64,000 nucleotides of DNA. Origin: Variovorax gracilis (GTDB lineage Bacteria; Pseudomonadota; Gammaproteobacteria; Burkholderiales; Burkholderiaceae_C). Positions 24,799-35,200 of the stretch are shown in pieces. Positions within the stretch are counted from its first letter, which is position 1. Each line of letters opens with the position of its first letter. The notes under the pieces are model-generated. The model was not told where the DNA came from, made no database searches, and was given only the letters and a program-made list of their open reading frames with translations. Location of the stretch: assembly GCF_030317115.1 (NCBI RefSeq), contig NZ_JASZYF010000001.1, positions 806,001 to 870,000 on the forward strand, written 5' to 3'. Both the position numbers and the translations under genes were made by a program.

Positions 24799-26221
24799 GT
24801 TCATTGCATCGTGGTCCTTGCGCCGTCGCGTCGTGGCGATTGCGCTCTTCGTGTGCACTGCGACCCTGCTCGCGGGCGGCGCGGCCATGCACCGGGCCGA
24901 CCAGATCTCCGACAGGAATGTGCTGGACGCGCGGCTCGTCACGCTGGCGCACACGGTGCTCGCATTCGCCGAGCACGAGATCGAGGAAGAAGGCTTTACC
25001 CAGGGCCTCGGCGACGCGGTCAGGGAGACCGAGAGCTCGCTCGGCACCCGCTACCACTACCAGATCTGGTCACTCGACGGACGACTGCTGCATCAAAGCC
25101 ACAAGGCACCTGCGAGCGGCCCGATGCGGCCCATTGCCGAGCGTGGTTTTGGCGAGGCCAAGGTGGATGGCGAAGATGTCCGGACCTACGCCGAGTCCGC
25201 CAAGAAGGCCGGCATGGTCATCCAGATCGCAGAGCGCATGCGCGACCGGGAGGCCGCGGTCGGCATCACCACCGGCTACTTCCTCGCCTTCCTGGCGATT
25301 CCGCTCCTGCTGATCTTCGTGAGCACCTGGTGGTTTCTCAATCGTGCCCTTCACTCCGTCGACGGCTACGCCTCCGAGTTGCGGGAACGCCATGCGCTCG
25401 ACCTCACGGAGTTGAATGCCGCGAACCCGCCGGCGGAACTCAAGCCGATGATCGATTCGATCAACGCCCTGTTCGGCCGCTTCAGGCAGGCCTTGTCTGT
25501 CGAGCGGGAGTTCACCGCCATCGCTGCGCACGAGATGCGCACGCCGCTGGCCGGCCTGCGCGCGCAGGCCCAACTGGCCGCCACGCTGGCCGGATCGCCG
25601 CAGGAGCTGTCGGCTTCCCTGCGCGGCCTGATGTCGGGCATCGACCAGGCCAGCTATCTCCTGGATCGTCTGCTCGATCTCGCTCGCATCGACAGCCTTG
25701 CGGTGGCCGGCGGACATGTCCTGGGCACCGTGAAGCTAGAGAAGGTCTTCTGGAACGTGATGGCCGAACTCGGACCCGCCGCGGCCGAGCGCGAGGTCAC
25801 GCTGAAGGCTCGATTCGAGGTGGATGAACTGCTGGCGGTCGAACTCGGCCTGCACATGCTGATGCACAACCTGCTCGTCAACGCTATCCGCTTCACGCCC
25901 GCAGGCGGCCGCATCGAGGTCGGAAGCGCGCTGAACACTCAGGCCGTCCTGCTCACCGTCGACGATTCCGGCCCGGGCATCCCTGCCAGCCGGCACGCCG
26001 AAGCGTTCCAGCGCTTCAACCGCCTGGGCCGTGTCGACACCCATGGCGTCGGGCTCGGGCTGTCGATCGTCCAGGCCGTGGCGCAGGCTCACCACGCCGT
26101 GGTGCGTCTGCTGGAATCGCCACTGGGGGGCTTGCGTGCCGAGGTGCGGTTTCCGGCAGCGCCTCACATCTGCCGGGCTGCCCTGCGCAATGTGGAGGTG
26201 ACCGGGTCCAGCAGGTACTGA
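24785..26221 (+). CDS. Membrane sensor histidine kinase of the secretion locus
   Basis: 478 residues. Membrane segments lie at about 16-34 and 163-185, with a periplasmic domain between them (QIWSLDGRLLHQSHKAP) similar to QseC-type sensors. The phospho-acceptor His249 is in AIAAHEMRTPLAGLR; the ATPase has MHNLLVNAIRFTP, VDDSGPGIPASR and GVGLGLSIVQAV. The ligand is unknown. The last 58 bp overlap the tail of the converging HlyD gene, so the final residues (CRAALRNVEVTGSSRY) are encoded opposite HlyD codons. Confidence 0.92.
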   Translation: MNKRRFIASWSLRRRVVAIALFVCTATLLAGGAAMHRADQISDRNVLDARLVTLAHTVLAFAEHEIEEEGFTQGLGDAVRETESSLGTRYHYQIWSLDGRLLHQSHKAPASGPMRPIAERGFGEAKVDGEDVRTYAESAKKAGMVIQIAERMRDREAAVGITTGYFLAFLAIPLLLIFVSTWWFLNRALHSVDGYASELRERHALDLTELNAANPPAELKPMIDSINALFGRFRQALSVEREFTAIAAHEMRTPLAGLRAQAQLAATLAGSPQELSASLRGLMSGIDQASYLLDRLLDLARIDSLAVAGGHVLGTVKLEKVFWNVMAELGPAAAEREVTLKARFEVDELLAVELGLHMLMHNLLVNAIRFTPAGGRIEVGSALNTQAVLLTVDDSGPGIPASRHAEAFQRFNRLGRVDTHGVGLGLSIVQAVAQAHHAVVRLLESPLGGLRAEVRFPAAPHICRAALRNVEVTGSSRY

Positions 26222-27507
26222 AGGGCGGTCTGGAATCCACCTTCGATGTAGACCTCGGCCGGCATTCCGGCCTGCATCTTCAGGTCGCCCACCGCCTTCA
26301 CCGACTCGGGATCGGCGAGGATGGAGACGCTGTAGTAAGGCATCTGCGTTGCCTTGTCGGTGAACCGGTCACCCGATACATAGGTCACCTTGCCCGTCAC
26401 CATGGTGGCGTTGCGGTACTTGAAGGCAGTGAACTTGATGCGGGCGCTCTGCCCCACCAGCACATTGTTGACCTCTTCCGGTCGGATCTGCGCCTCGATC
26501 ATCAGCGCGGTATTGCTCGGCACGATCTCCGCGATGGCTTCGCCGGGCCGCACGACCGCGCCCGGCGAGGTGAACTTCAGGTCGATGATCTCGCCGGCCG
26601 CCGGTGCGAGGACGACCTGACGCGTCGTGGCGTCGTCGGACTTGCGCAGCTCCTGCTCGATCTCGCTGACCCGGGCCACCGTCGTCTTGAGCTGGTCGCT
26701 TGCCGTGCGGAGGTATTCATTGACGATCGAGTTGCTCTTGATGTCGGCGTCGATCAGCCGGCCATGGCCGCGTGCGAGCTCTGAGCGGCGCTCTTCCAGC
26801 TTGGCCGTGTAGTCGGCCACCGATGCTTCCATCTGGTTGATGCGCGCGGTCGAGACGAAGCCTTCGCGTACCAGGTCGCGGTTGGCCTCGAGGTCGCGGT
26901 GCTGGAGTGCAAGGGATTCCTGCGCCTTGACGCCCTGCGCCTCCAGCGCGCCGATCTCCTGCTGCACTTTCTGGCGCAGCAACTTGATCAGCGCAAGCTC
27001 GCTGTGCAGCGAATGCTGCCTTGCGGAGAACAGGGCGGCCTCCTTCGCCATCGCGTCCTGGAGCCGCGGATCGCGGCGGGCCTCGGCCTGCAGGCCTTCG
27101 GAGAACACCAGACGGGACGCGCGACGCTGCTCCGCATCGAGCCGCTCCAAGGTCGTGCGCTCCACCGCCAGGCGATAGGTCAGCCGGTTGCGATCGGCAT
27201 CGACGCCCACGTCGCCGATGACGACCAGCGCTTCGCCTTCCTTGACCAGTTGCCCGTCGCGAACGAGGACCTGCCGCACGATGCCGCCTTCCAGGTGCTG
27301 CACCGGTCGTCGGTTCAGATCCACCTTGACATGCGCCGGAGCCACCACCGCCATCGCCAGCGGTGCGAGCCCGACCCACGCGGCGAGCGGCACGACGATG
27401 CCAAGCACCGTCCACAGGCCCGCGCGCACGAGGCGCCGGATCTGCTGTTCGCTGGTCCGCGGCCGGGGCGCCGTGCCGCCGAGAGCCAAAGCCTGTGCGT
27501 GTGCCAT
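26164..27507 (-). CDS. HlyD-family type I secretion membrane-fusion protein
   Basis: Periplasmic adaptor linking the ABC exporter to TolC. 447 residues: a cytosolic ~30-residue start, one membrane anchor (about 32-56, VLGIVVPLAAWVGLAPLAMA), a split lipoyl domain (RPVQHLEGGIVRQVLVRDGQ), a long coiled-coil hairpin (about 120-280), and a beta-barrel domain with QIRPEEVNNVLVGQSARIKF, the PrtE/HlyD signature. It is last in the minus-strand set RTX peroxidase - ABC - HlyD, 19 nt after the ABC gene. Confidence 0.94.
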   Translation of the reverse strand: MAHAQALALGGTAPRPRTSEQQIRRLVRAGLWTVLGIVVPLAAWVGLAPLAMAVVAPAHVKVDLNRRPVQHLEGGIVRQVLVRDGQLVKEGEALVVIGDVGVDADRNRLTYRLAVERTTLERLDAEQRRASRLVFSEGLQAEARRDPRLQDAMAKEAALFSARQHSLHSELALIKLLRQKVQQEIGALEAQGVKAQESLALQHRDLEANRDLVREGFVSTARINQMEASVADYTAKLEERRSELARGHGRLIDADIKSNSIVNEYLRTASDQLKTTVARVSEIEQELRKSDDATTRQVVLAPAAGEIIDLKFTSPGAVVRPGEAIAEIVPSNTALMIEAQIRPEEVNNVLVGQSARIKFTAFKYRNATMVTGKVTYVSGDRFTDKATQMPYYSVSILADPESVKAVGDLKMQAGMPAEVYIEGGFQTALQYLLDPVTSTLRRAARQM

Positions 27508-27526
27508 CTGTTCTTGCCTCCGGACT

Positions 27527-29206
27527 TCATGCAGCGCGCTCGTTGAGCGCCGCCTGCGATTGCCTCTGCATCGACTTCATCACCTCGCCCGCCGGACCGA
27601 ACTGTTTCACCTGCCCGGCCTCGAGGATGAGGATCTTGTCCACGTGCGCGACCAGCGAGGGACGGTGGGTCACCACGATCGAGGTCACGCCTTCGGCGCG
27701 CAGGCTGCTGAGCGCGTGCGCGAGCGCAATCTCGCCCTCGGCGTCCAGGCTCGCATTCGGCTCGTCGAGCACCAGCAGGCGTACGTCGCCGTACATCGCG
27801 CGGGCCAGTGCGATGCGCTGACGCTGCCCGGGCGAGAGGCGCGCCCCGCCATCACCGATGGGCGTGTCGTAGCCCATCGGCAACTGCACGATCATGTCGT
27901 GGGCATTGGCGCGCCTGGCGGCGGCAATGACCGCATCGGAGTCCGGCTCCGCGAGGCGGCCGATGTTGTCGGCCACCGTGCCGTCGAACAACTCCACGTC
28001 CTGCGGTACGTATCCGATCCACGGCCCGAGCTCGCGCCGTGACCAGTTCGACAGGTCGGCGCCGTCCAGCCGGATCGTTCCGATGGTCGGCTGCCAGATG
28101 CCTGTGAGGAGCCGCGCCAGCGTGGACTTTCCCGCTGCGCTCGGCCCGATGATGGCCAGTGCTTCACCGGCAGCGAGGTGCAGCGACACGCCGGAAAGCG
28201 CCAGCTTCTCCGTGCCCGGCGGGCGGAACGAGACGCCGTTGACCCGCACATGGCCCGACGGCCTTGGCAGCGACATGCGCGGCTCCTCCTTGAAGTGGCC
28301 GCACAACTCGCGCAGCCGGCGATAGGCCGAGCGAGCCTCGTTCAGCACTCGCCAGCTGCCGACGATCTGCTCCACCGGCTGCAAGGCGCGGCCGAGCAGC
28401 ACGGTGGTGGCGATCATCACGCCCGCCGAGGCAGCCTGCGTGAGCACCAGGTAGGCGCCGATCGACATCATCATGACCTGCACGGCCTGGCGCAGGAAGC
28501 GGGATGCGGCGCTGAAGCTGACGCTCGCGTGGCTGGTGCTGCCCTGAAGGGCAAGGGCTTCGTCCTGCTGCTTGCGCCAGCGGCCGAGCAGGCGCTCGGT
28601 CATGCCCATGGCCTGCAGCACCTCGGCGTTGCGCAGCGATCCTTCCACGTAGCGCGATGCCTGGCGCGTCTCCTTCTGCACCGCGTCCAGCGCCTTGCGG
28701 TTCATGCGGTCGTTGAGCCAGGCCAGCCCGATCATCAGGGCGGCGGCCCCGGCGCCCCCCCAGCCCAGCGCCGGGTGGAACACGGCGATCACGGCCACGT
28801 AGACGACGATCCACGGCGCATCCATCAGCGCGGTCAATCCGTTGGCCGAGAACAGGCTTCGCAGCGTGGCGATGTCGCGCATCGCATCGGGCCGTGCATG
28901 CAGCGGCGAGCGCGCGGCGGCGGTGACGACCGCGTGCACCACCGGCGGCGACAGGCGCTCATCGATGACGGTGCCGATGAGGTGCTGCAGACGCAGGCGC
29001 ACGTAGTCGAGCACGAACAGGATGGCGAGCGCAGCCCCGACGCCTGCCAGCAAGACCCACAGCGTCTCCCTGCTGTTGGTGGGAAGCACGCGATCGAACA
29101 CCTGCAGCATGAACAGCGCAGGCACCAGGTACAGCAGGTTGATGACGAACGAGAACAACGCCAGGTGCAACAACAACGGCTTCAGCTCGGCCCAGATCGG
29201 CTTCAT
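27527..29206 (-). CDS. Type I secretion ABC permease/ATPase (PrtD-like)
   Basis: 559 residues. A transmembrane domain (about 10-290) starts directly, with no C39 peptidase or C39-like domain, as in PrtD-type exporters of RTX proteins. The nucleotide-binding domain has Walker A GPSAAGKST (354-362), signature LSPGQRQRIALARA, Walker B LLVLDEPNASLD and the switch His in VVTHRP. It should energise export of the adjacent RTX peroxidase. It lies 67 nt downstream of that gene and directly before hlyD. Confidence 0.95.
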   Translation of the reverse strand: MKPIWAELKPLLLHLALFSFVINLLYLVPALFMLQVFDRVLPTNSRETLWVLLAGVGAALAILFVLDYVRLRLQHLIGTVIDERLSPPVVHAVVTAAARSPLHARPDAMRDIATLRSLFSANGLTALMDAPWIVVYVAVIAVFHPALGWGGAGAAALMIGLAWLNDRMNRKALDAVQKETRQASRYVEGSLRNAEVLQAMGMTERLLGRWRKQQDEALALQGSTSHASVSFSAASRFLRQAVQVMMMSIGAYLVLTQAASAGVMIATTVLLGRALQPVEQIVGSWRVLNEARSAYRRLRELCGHFKEEPRMSLPRPSGHVRVNGVSFRPPGTEKLALSGVSLHLAAGEALAIIGPSAAGKSTLARLLTGIWQPTIGTIRLDGADLSNWSRRELGPWIGYVPQDVELFDGTVADNIGRLAEPDSDAVIAAARRANAHDMIVQLPMGYDTPIGDGGARLSPGQRQRIALARAMYGDVRLLVLDEPNASLDAEGEIALAHALSSLRAEGVTSIVVTHRPSLVAHVDKILILEAGQVKQFGPAGEVMKSMQRQSQAALNERAA

Positions 29207-29273
29207 TTTCTTGTCTCCTCCAGTGCGAGGGGCAAGGCGGTCGCACGCCCTGCCCCGCCCCTTGCGTTGCCGG

Positions 29274-32200
29274 TCAGGCGAAGTCGAAGTTGGCTGCCAC
29301 CACAGAGGCGTTCGCAGTGAAGACGCCGATCAGAGTCAACTCTCCCGCCGCCGTCTCCCCGCCTCCGGCCTGGACCCACTGCCAGAGGGAGAAGCTGTTG
29401 CCGTTGGTGTCGTTGACGACCAGCAACGCGTCCTCGCCGTTGGCGGCGGTGATGGCGAACTCGGCGTTGAATGCCGCCGACACCAGCGCAGCGTTGCCGA
29501 GGTTCGCCGTGGTCACACCTTCGTTGTTGGCCCCGGTCAGCAGCAGGGCCTCGGCATCGCCGTTGCCCTGCCCGACCGTGATGGTGACCGTGCCGGCGGC
29601 ACCGTTGCCCGTGGCAAACAGGAAGTTGTCGTTGTTGTTGCCGTCATCCCAGGCCGTGTTGAGCGCGCCGGCGAACTCGATCCGGTCGTCGCCCGCCGCG
29701 GTCGGCCCATTGGCATCGAAGTTGGTGACGACATCGCCGAACTCGTTGGCCGCGCTGAACCTGAAGATGTCCTGCACGTTGTCGTTCGCCGCGCCCGAGT
29801 TGAGATTGTCGGCACCCACGCCCCCAATGATGATGTCGCCTCCGGCCCCGCCGTTGATGGTGTCGTTGCCGTCCCCGCCGATGAGCGTGTTGGCGCCGGC
29901 GTTGCCCGTCAGCGTGTCGCCGGCTGCGCCGCCGGTCACGTTCAGGATGCTCGCGATCGACGTGAAGCCCGATGCGGTGCCTGCCAGCAGGTTGACATTC
30001 ACGGCCGTCGCGGACGTCCCGTACGACAGCGTGTCGGCATTGCCGCCGAGATTGACGGTGATGGACTCGACGCCGGTGACGGTTCCGCCTTCGAAGGACG
30101 TGATGGCGCCGTTGTAGATGACATCCAGGACATCGTTGTTTGCCGCGCCCGTGATGTTCAGCGTGTCGTTTCCGGCCCCGCCGATGATCGTGTCGGCACC
30201 ACCACCGATCGTGTAGTTGAAGGTGTCCGCACCGCCGCCGCCGTTCAGGACATTCGCCGCGGCGCTGCCGGTGATCGTGTCCCCGCCGGCGCCGCCGGTG
30301 AAGTTCTCGATGGCGACCACAACGTCGGAGTTGGCCGCGTTGTTGCCCGAGCCGCCGACGATGATCGGCGCCGCCCCTCCCAGGTTGACCGTGAGCGCCG
30401 CGGTGTAGGCCGAGTAGTTGGCAGTGTCCGAGCCGCCGCCGCCATCGAGCGTGTCGCGCACGTTGTCGATCGTGGCGATCAGCGTGTCGTTGCCCGCTCC
30501 GCCGCTCAGGAGATTGACGACTCCGGCGGCTGCTGTCCCGCTGGCCGTGAGCGTGTCGCCGAAGGCGCTGCCCAGAAGGTTCTCGATGCTCGCGAGCGTG
30601 TCGCTGCCCGCGCCGACGGTCGCTTGCGCCCCGGCGATGGCCAGGGATACCGTCACGCCTGCCGTCGCCGTCGCATAGCTCGCCGTGTCGCTGCCGCCGC
30701 CGCCCGTGAGGACGTTGTTGCCGGCATTGCCGGTGATGACGTTGGCCGCCCCGTTGCCTGTGCCGTTGATGTTGCCGGTGCCCAGCAGCGTCAGGTTCTC
30801 GACGTCCGCGTCGGTGATGACGTACGTCACGGTCGATTGCACGGTATCGATGCCGCCGCCCACGCCCTCGGCGACGGTGTCTGTCGCACTGTCGACGAGG
30901 AAGGTGTCGTCGCCCGCGCCGCCGTTCATCGCGTCGTTGCCGAGGCCGCCGTCCAGCGTGTCGTTGCCGTCGCCGCCGTTCAGCGCATCGTTGCCGATGC
31001 CGCCGACGAGCGTGTCGTTGTCGTCGCCGCCGTTGAGCTGGTCGTTGCCGTCGCCGCCATCCAGCGCGTCCGCACCCAGGCCGCCGTTGAGCGTGTCGTT
31101 GCCGCCCAGCCCGCTCAGCGTGTCGGCCAGGTCGCCGCCGCTGATGACGTTGTTGAGCGTGTTGCCGGTGCCGATGAACTGGTCCGCGTCGATGCCGGTG
31201 TAGGTCAGGTCCTCCACGTTGGCGATGAGTTCGAGCGAGTAGGCGGCCAGCTCGGTCTGGATCTCGTCCGTACCCGCGGCCGCCGCTTCGACGACCACGT
31301 CGGCCACATCGTCGACGATGTACGTATCGTTGCCGGCGAGGCCGACCATCGTGTCGGCATCGAGTCCGCCGTCGAGCACATCGTTGTCGCCGGCACCGGA
31401 GCCGCCCACCAGCAGGTCGTCGCCGGCCCCGCCGTTGAGCGTGTTGTCGCCCGTGGCGCCGAAGATCAGGTCATTGCCGCTGCCGCCGGTGATCACGTCG
31501 TTCACGCCCTGCTCGCCGGCGATGAAGTTGTTGACCGTCGAAGCGGAGAGGTCCCTGCCGCCCGCCGCGTCCACCCTGCTGACCAGGTAGTCGTCCACGC
31601 CGAGCAGATAGCCCGCGTAGCTGCCGTCGTTGAAGTTGATGCGCTCCACGCCGGTCTGCGGGTTCGCGCCGGTGTAGTGGCCGTTGACGGTGACCGTCTG
31701 CCCGTTGAAGCTGACAATCAGGCTGCCGTTGGCCGTGCCGGTGTTGTTGTCCTGCGCATTGAGGCTCGTGAACGCCGTGCCGGCCGCCTGGATCACGATG
31801 CGGTCGGCCGTGCCGCCACTCGTCGCGTTGACCGGTTCGTTGATCGTGTCGTTGCCATCCGCCAGGCCGAACACATAGGTGTCGTTCCCCAGCCCGCCGT
31901 TGAGCGTGTCGTTGCCGGCGCCGCCGACCAGCACATCATCCCCGGCGAGCCCGTTCAGGACATCGTTGCCGCCCAGTCCGAGCAGCAGGTCGTTGCCGGC
32001 GGAGCCGGTGAGCGTGTCGTTGCCATTGGTGCCGGTGACGATACCGAGCGTGGCGTCGGCGAACTGCAGTCGCTCGACGTTGCTCAGCGTGTCGCGGCCT
32101 TCGATCGGGTCCACGCCAATGTCCGTCACCGTGAGCCTTCCGTTGCTGTCGGTGCCGAATGCGTAGTTGGCCAGCGGGCCCAGGTAGGCGACCGTATCGA

Positions 32201-35200
32201 TGTCGCCCGCCGTCTCATCCGTCCGGATCGTGCGGACGATGGCAAGTTGACCGGGATTGATCTGCCCCGCGAACATGCTGTTGACCAGCGTCTTCATGCT
32301 GTTGTGAAGCGCGATCGGGGTGCCTGTATGTCCGGGGTCGTTGGCCGCGAAGACGCCGATCTGCACGTCGAGCCACTTGTCGCCGTCGATGATGTCGTCC
32401 CCGCCGCGGCCCATGATCAGGTCGCTGCCGTCGCCGCCGAGGATGATGTCGCCCGCGATGTAGCTCGTGACGCCGGCGCCCAGCACGGCCTGCAGGCCAG
32501 CGATCCGGGCGATGCCGGCCGAGTCCAACGCGCTGCCCGCGTAGCCCTCCGTGCCGCCCTGGGCAAACGGAAGGCGCTCTTCGGCGATCGTGTCGGCCCC
32601 GGTCAGGATGTCGTTGAATCGCGTGCCGGACAGGCCTTCGACCGATTCATAGCCGTCGAGCGTGCCGTTCTGCGGCGGATTCGGGTTCTCGTCGAACACG
32701 ATGGCGCGGGTCAGGTCGGCATCCACGCCGAAGGTGTTGTCCTTGTAGGTCACCCAGTCCCAGCCGGACATGCCGGCCAGCTTGCCGCGGCCGGGGCTGC
32801 CCACCATGATGTCGTCGCCGCCCTCGGCGATGAACTCGTCGAAGCCGCCGTCGCCGAGGAACACGTCGTGGCCCACGATGCCGTCGCGCGCAAAGATCTC
32901 GTCGAAGCTGTCGCCGGGCGCGCCATCGAAGGTGCCGGTCTCGATCCAGTCGTCGCCTTCGTTGCCGAGAATGCGTTCGGCGTTCTTGCTGCCGAGGATG
33001 AAGTCATTGCCTTCGCCGGCGAAGACTTCAGAGCCCGCGTCGGTGCCCAGGACGATGAAGTCCTGGCCCTTGCCGCCCATGATCAGGTCCAGCCCCGGGC
33101 CGCCGTGGACCACGTCGTTGCCGTCGCCCGCCTTGATGTTGTCATCGCCACCGAGGTCCCGGACGATGTCGTCGCCGGCTCCGGCATTGATGATGTCGTT
33201 GCCCGCGCCGCCTTCGAGCGTGTCGTTGCCGCCGTCGCCGTGGATCGCGTCGTCGCCTTCGCTCGCGATGATGATGTCGTTGCCCTCGGTGCCGCCGAGG
33301 ACGACGTGCTGGTCGCCCGTGTACCGCAGGTAGTTCGCGTCCGGTCCGACCGTCGAAGGATTGTTGCGGACCACCAGAGGCGTCAGGATGCCGCCGCCGG
33401 TCGGGTCGGCCTGCTCGAGCGTGCCATTGCCGTCGAGATCGTTGTACTGCCTCGTCTGATCCACTTCGAGCGCCAGGCCCGGCGTCGAGAACACGTCCGA
33501 CGGCAGGTGCGTCGCGTTCGTGTTGGTCATGATCATTTCAGCGAAGGAGTTGTTCTCCATCTCGCCGAACAGGTGCAGGCCGTCGAGCCGCTGCAGATAG
33601 TAGAAGCGGTCGCCGTTCTGCAGGCTCTCCATCTGGTTCTCGAACACGAAATTGAACGTCGAGCCGAGCATGCCGCCAAACGGAAGGATCTTCTCGGCGA
33701 GGCCGCCGATCCACAGGTCGACGTTGTCGAGGCCGCCGAGCGCGTTCCCGGCACCGTATGCGCCCGCGCCATTGAGGAAGTCCTCGGCGTCCGCCGGAAC
33801 CGCCAGGCCGCCGACCGATGCCCCGGTGATGATGGTCAGGGCCGCGTCGCGCTTGCCCTGGATCGTGGACTGGCCGGTGATGAGTGCGTGGTTGCCGTAG
33901 GCCGCGATGAAGTTGATGATCGACGCTTCGTGCTTGAGGTTGCCGGCGAAGTCGACCCAACTGTCGTAGGGTCTCAGCTCGGCGGCGTTGTTGGTCGCGT
34001 CGTAGAACTCGCGCCGGGCAGCGTTGAGCGACGGCACGCCCGTGTCGCGGCCCCGTGCCAGGTTGATGGTTGCGAGGTCGAGCGGCAGCCCGAGCAGGTT
34101 GTTGCGCAGCGCGCTGGTCACGAACTCGTCGATCTCGTTGCCGACCTGCCGCGTCATGCCGCGGATGATCGCGCCGGCCGCGACGTCGTCGGTGATCGCG
34201 TGCTCCGAGTCGAACGCGACCGGATTGAGGAAGCCCTGGATCAGGCCGATGTCCTGCGGGTTGAAGTTCGGATCGAAGCGATCGATCGACTCGGTCAGCA
34301 TCGAGTGGCCGAAGCGATACACCACGTGCGCGAACTCGGCGACGATCGACGGATCGATCGTGACGTCGAAGCCGTCAGGCACGACGAAGGGATTGATCTG
34401 CGGCTGGATCTTGCGCGCGAACTCCTCGAACACCAGATGCTGGTACTGCATCTCGGTCGTGAACTTGGCGGACTGGAACAGGCGCTCGCCGTCCCAGACC
34501 AGCGAGCCGAGGTCCGCCGGCAGGGCCGCGACGTCTTCGAGCAGCCATTCGTTGAGGAAGGCCAGGTCCCCGCCGGCCGCGGTGGAGAGGATGACTTCCT
34601 TGTTGTGATCGACCATGCGGTTGTGCTCGGCATGGAAGACATGGTGGACGGCAGTCAGGCCGATGTTCTCGTTCACGCGGCCATCGCCGGCGATGAAGTG
34701 GGCGTCGAGCAGCTCGTTGTCGTACTCGGTGTCGCCATTGCCCGGGTTGCCCAGGCCGATCGTGATGTCGCCGTCGGCGATCTTGCCGATCGGGACGGCC
34801 TCGTGCGCGATGTCCGCCAGGAAGGCATGGCCGGTGCGCAGCGCGAGCACCGTCGTCGGATTGACCGGAGCGTCCGGTGTGCCGGAGACGACGATGTCAT
34901 CCGCCGTGTTCGGAATGCCATCTGCGCCGATGCCCGTGATGACCTGCGCGAACCCGGTCAGCGGGTCGGGAATGAAGTTGCCGTACTGGTCCGTCCTGAG
35001 CAAGGGCACGCTGCCCACGTCGAAGTCGGTCAACTGGATGCCCAGTAGCAGGGCTTGCGCCTTCACCTCGCCCCAGGTCGCCATGCCGCCGTTGCCGCCT
35101 TCGATCAGCTTGCCGGTGGCGACCGGCTGGCCGTCGGCGTTGTTCACGTACTGGCGCAGGAACACCTGATGCGAGGAATGCGAGGTGTAGGTCTGGTTCT

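Noticed and set aside
30900..31140. Regular ~27-bp repeats considered as a CRISPR-like array
   Set aside because: Units are contiguous, without unique spacers, and translate in one frame to RTX nonapeptides.
29022..35048. Very long plus-strand open frame (about 2000 codons) opposite the RTX peroxidase
   Set aside because: It is antisense to a well-supported RTX/heme peroxidase gene. GC-rich third positions and repeated Gly-Asp codons keep the opposite frame open; its product is a repetitive Val/Asp/Arg string with no motif.
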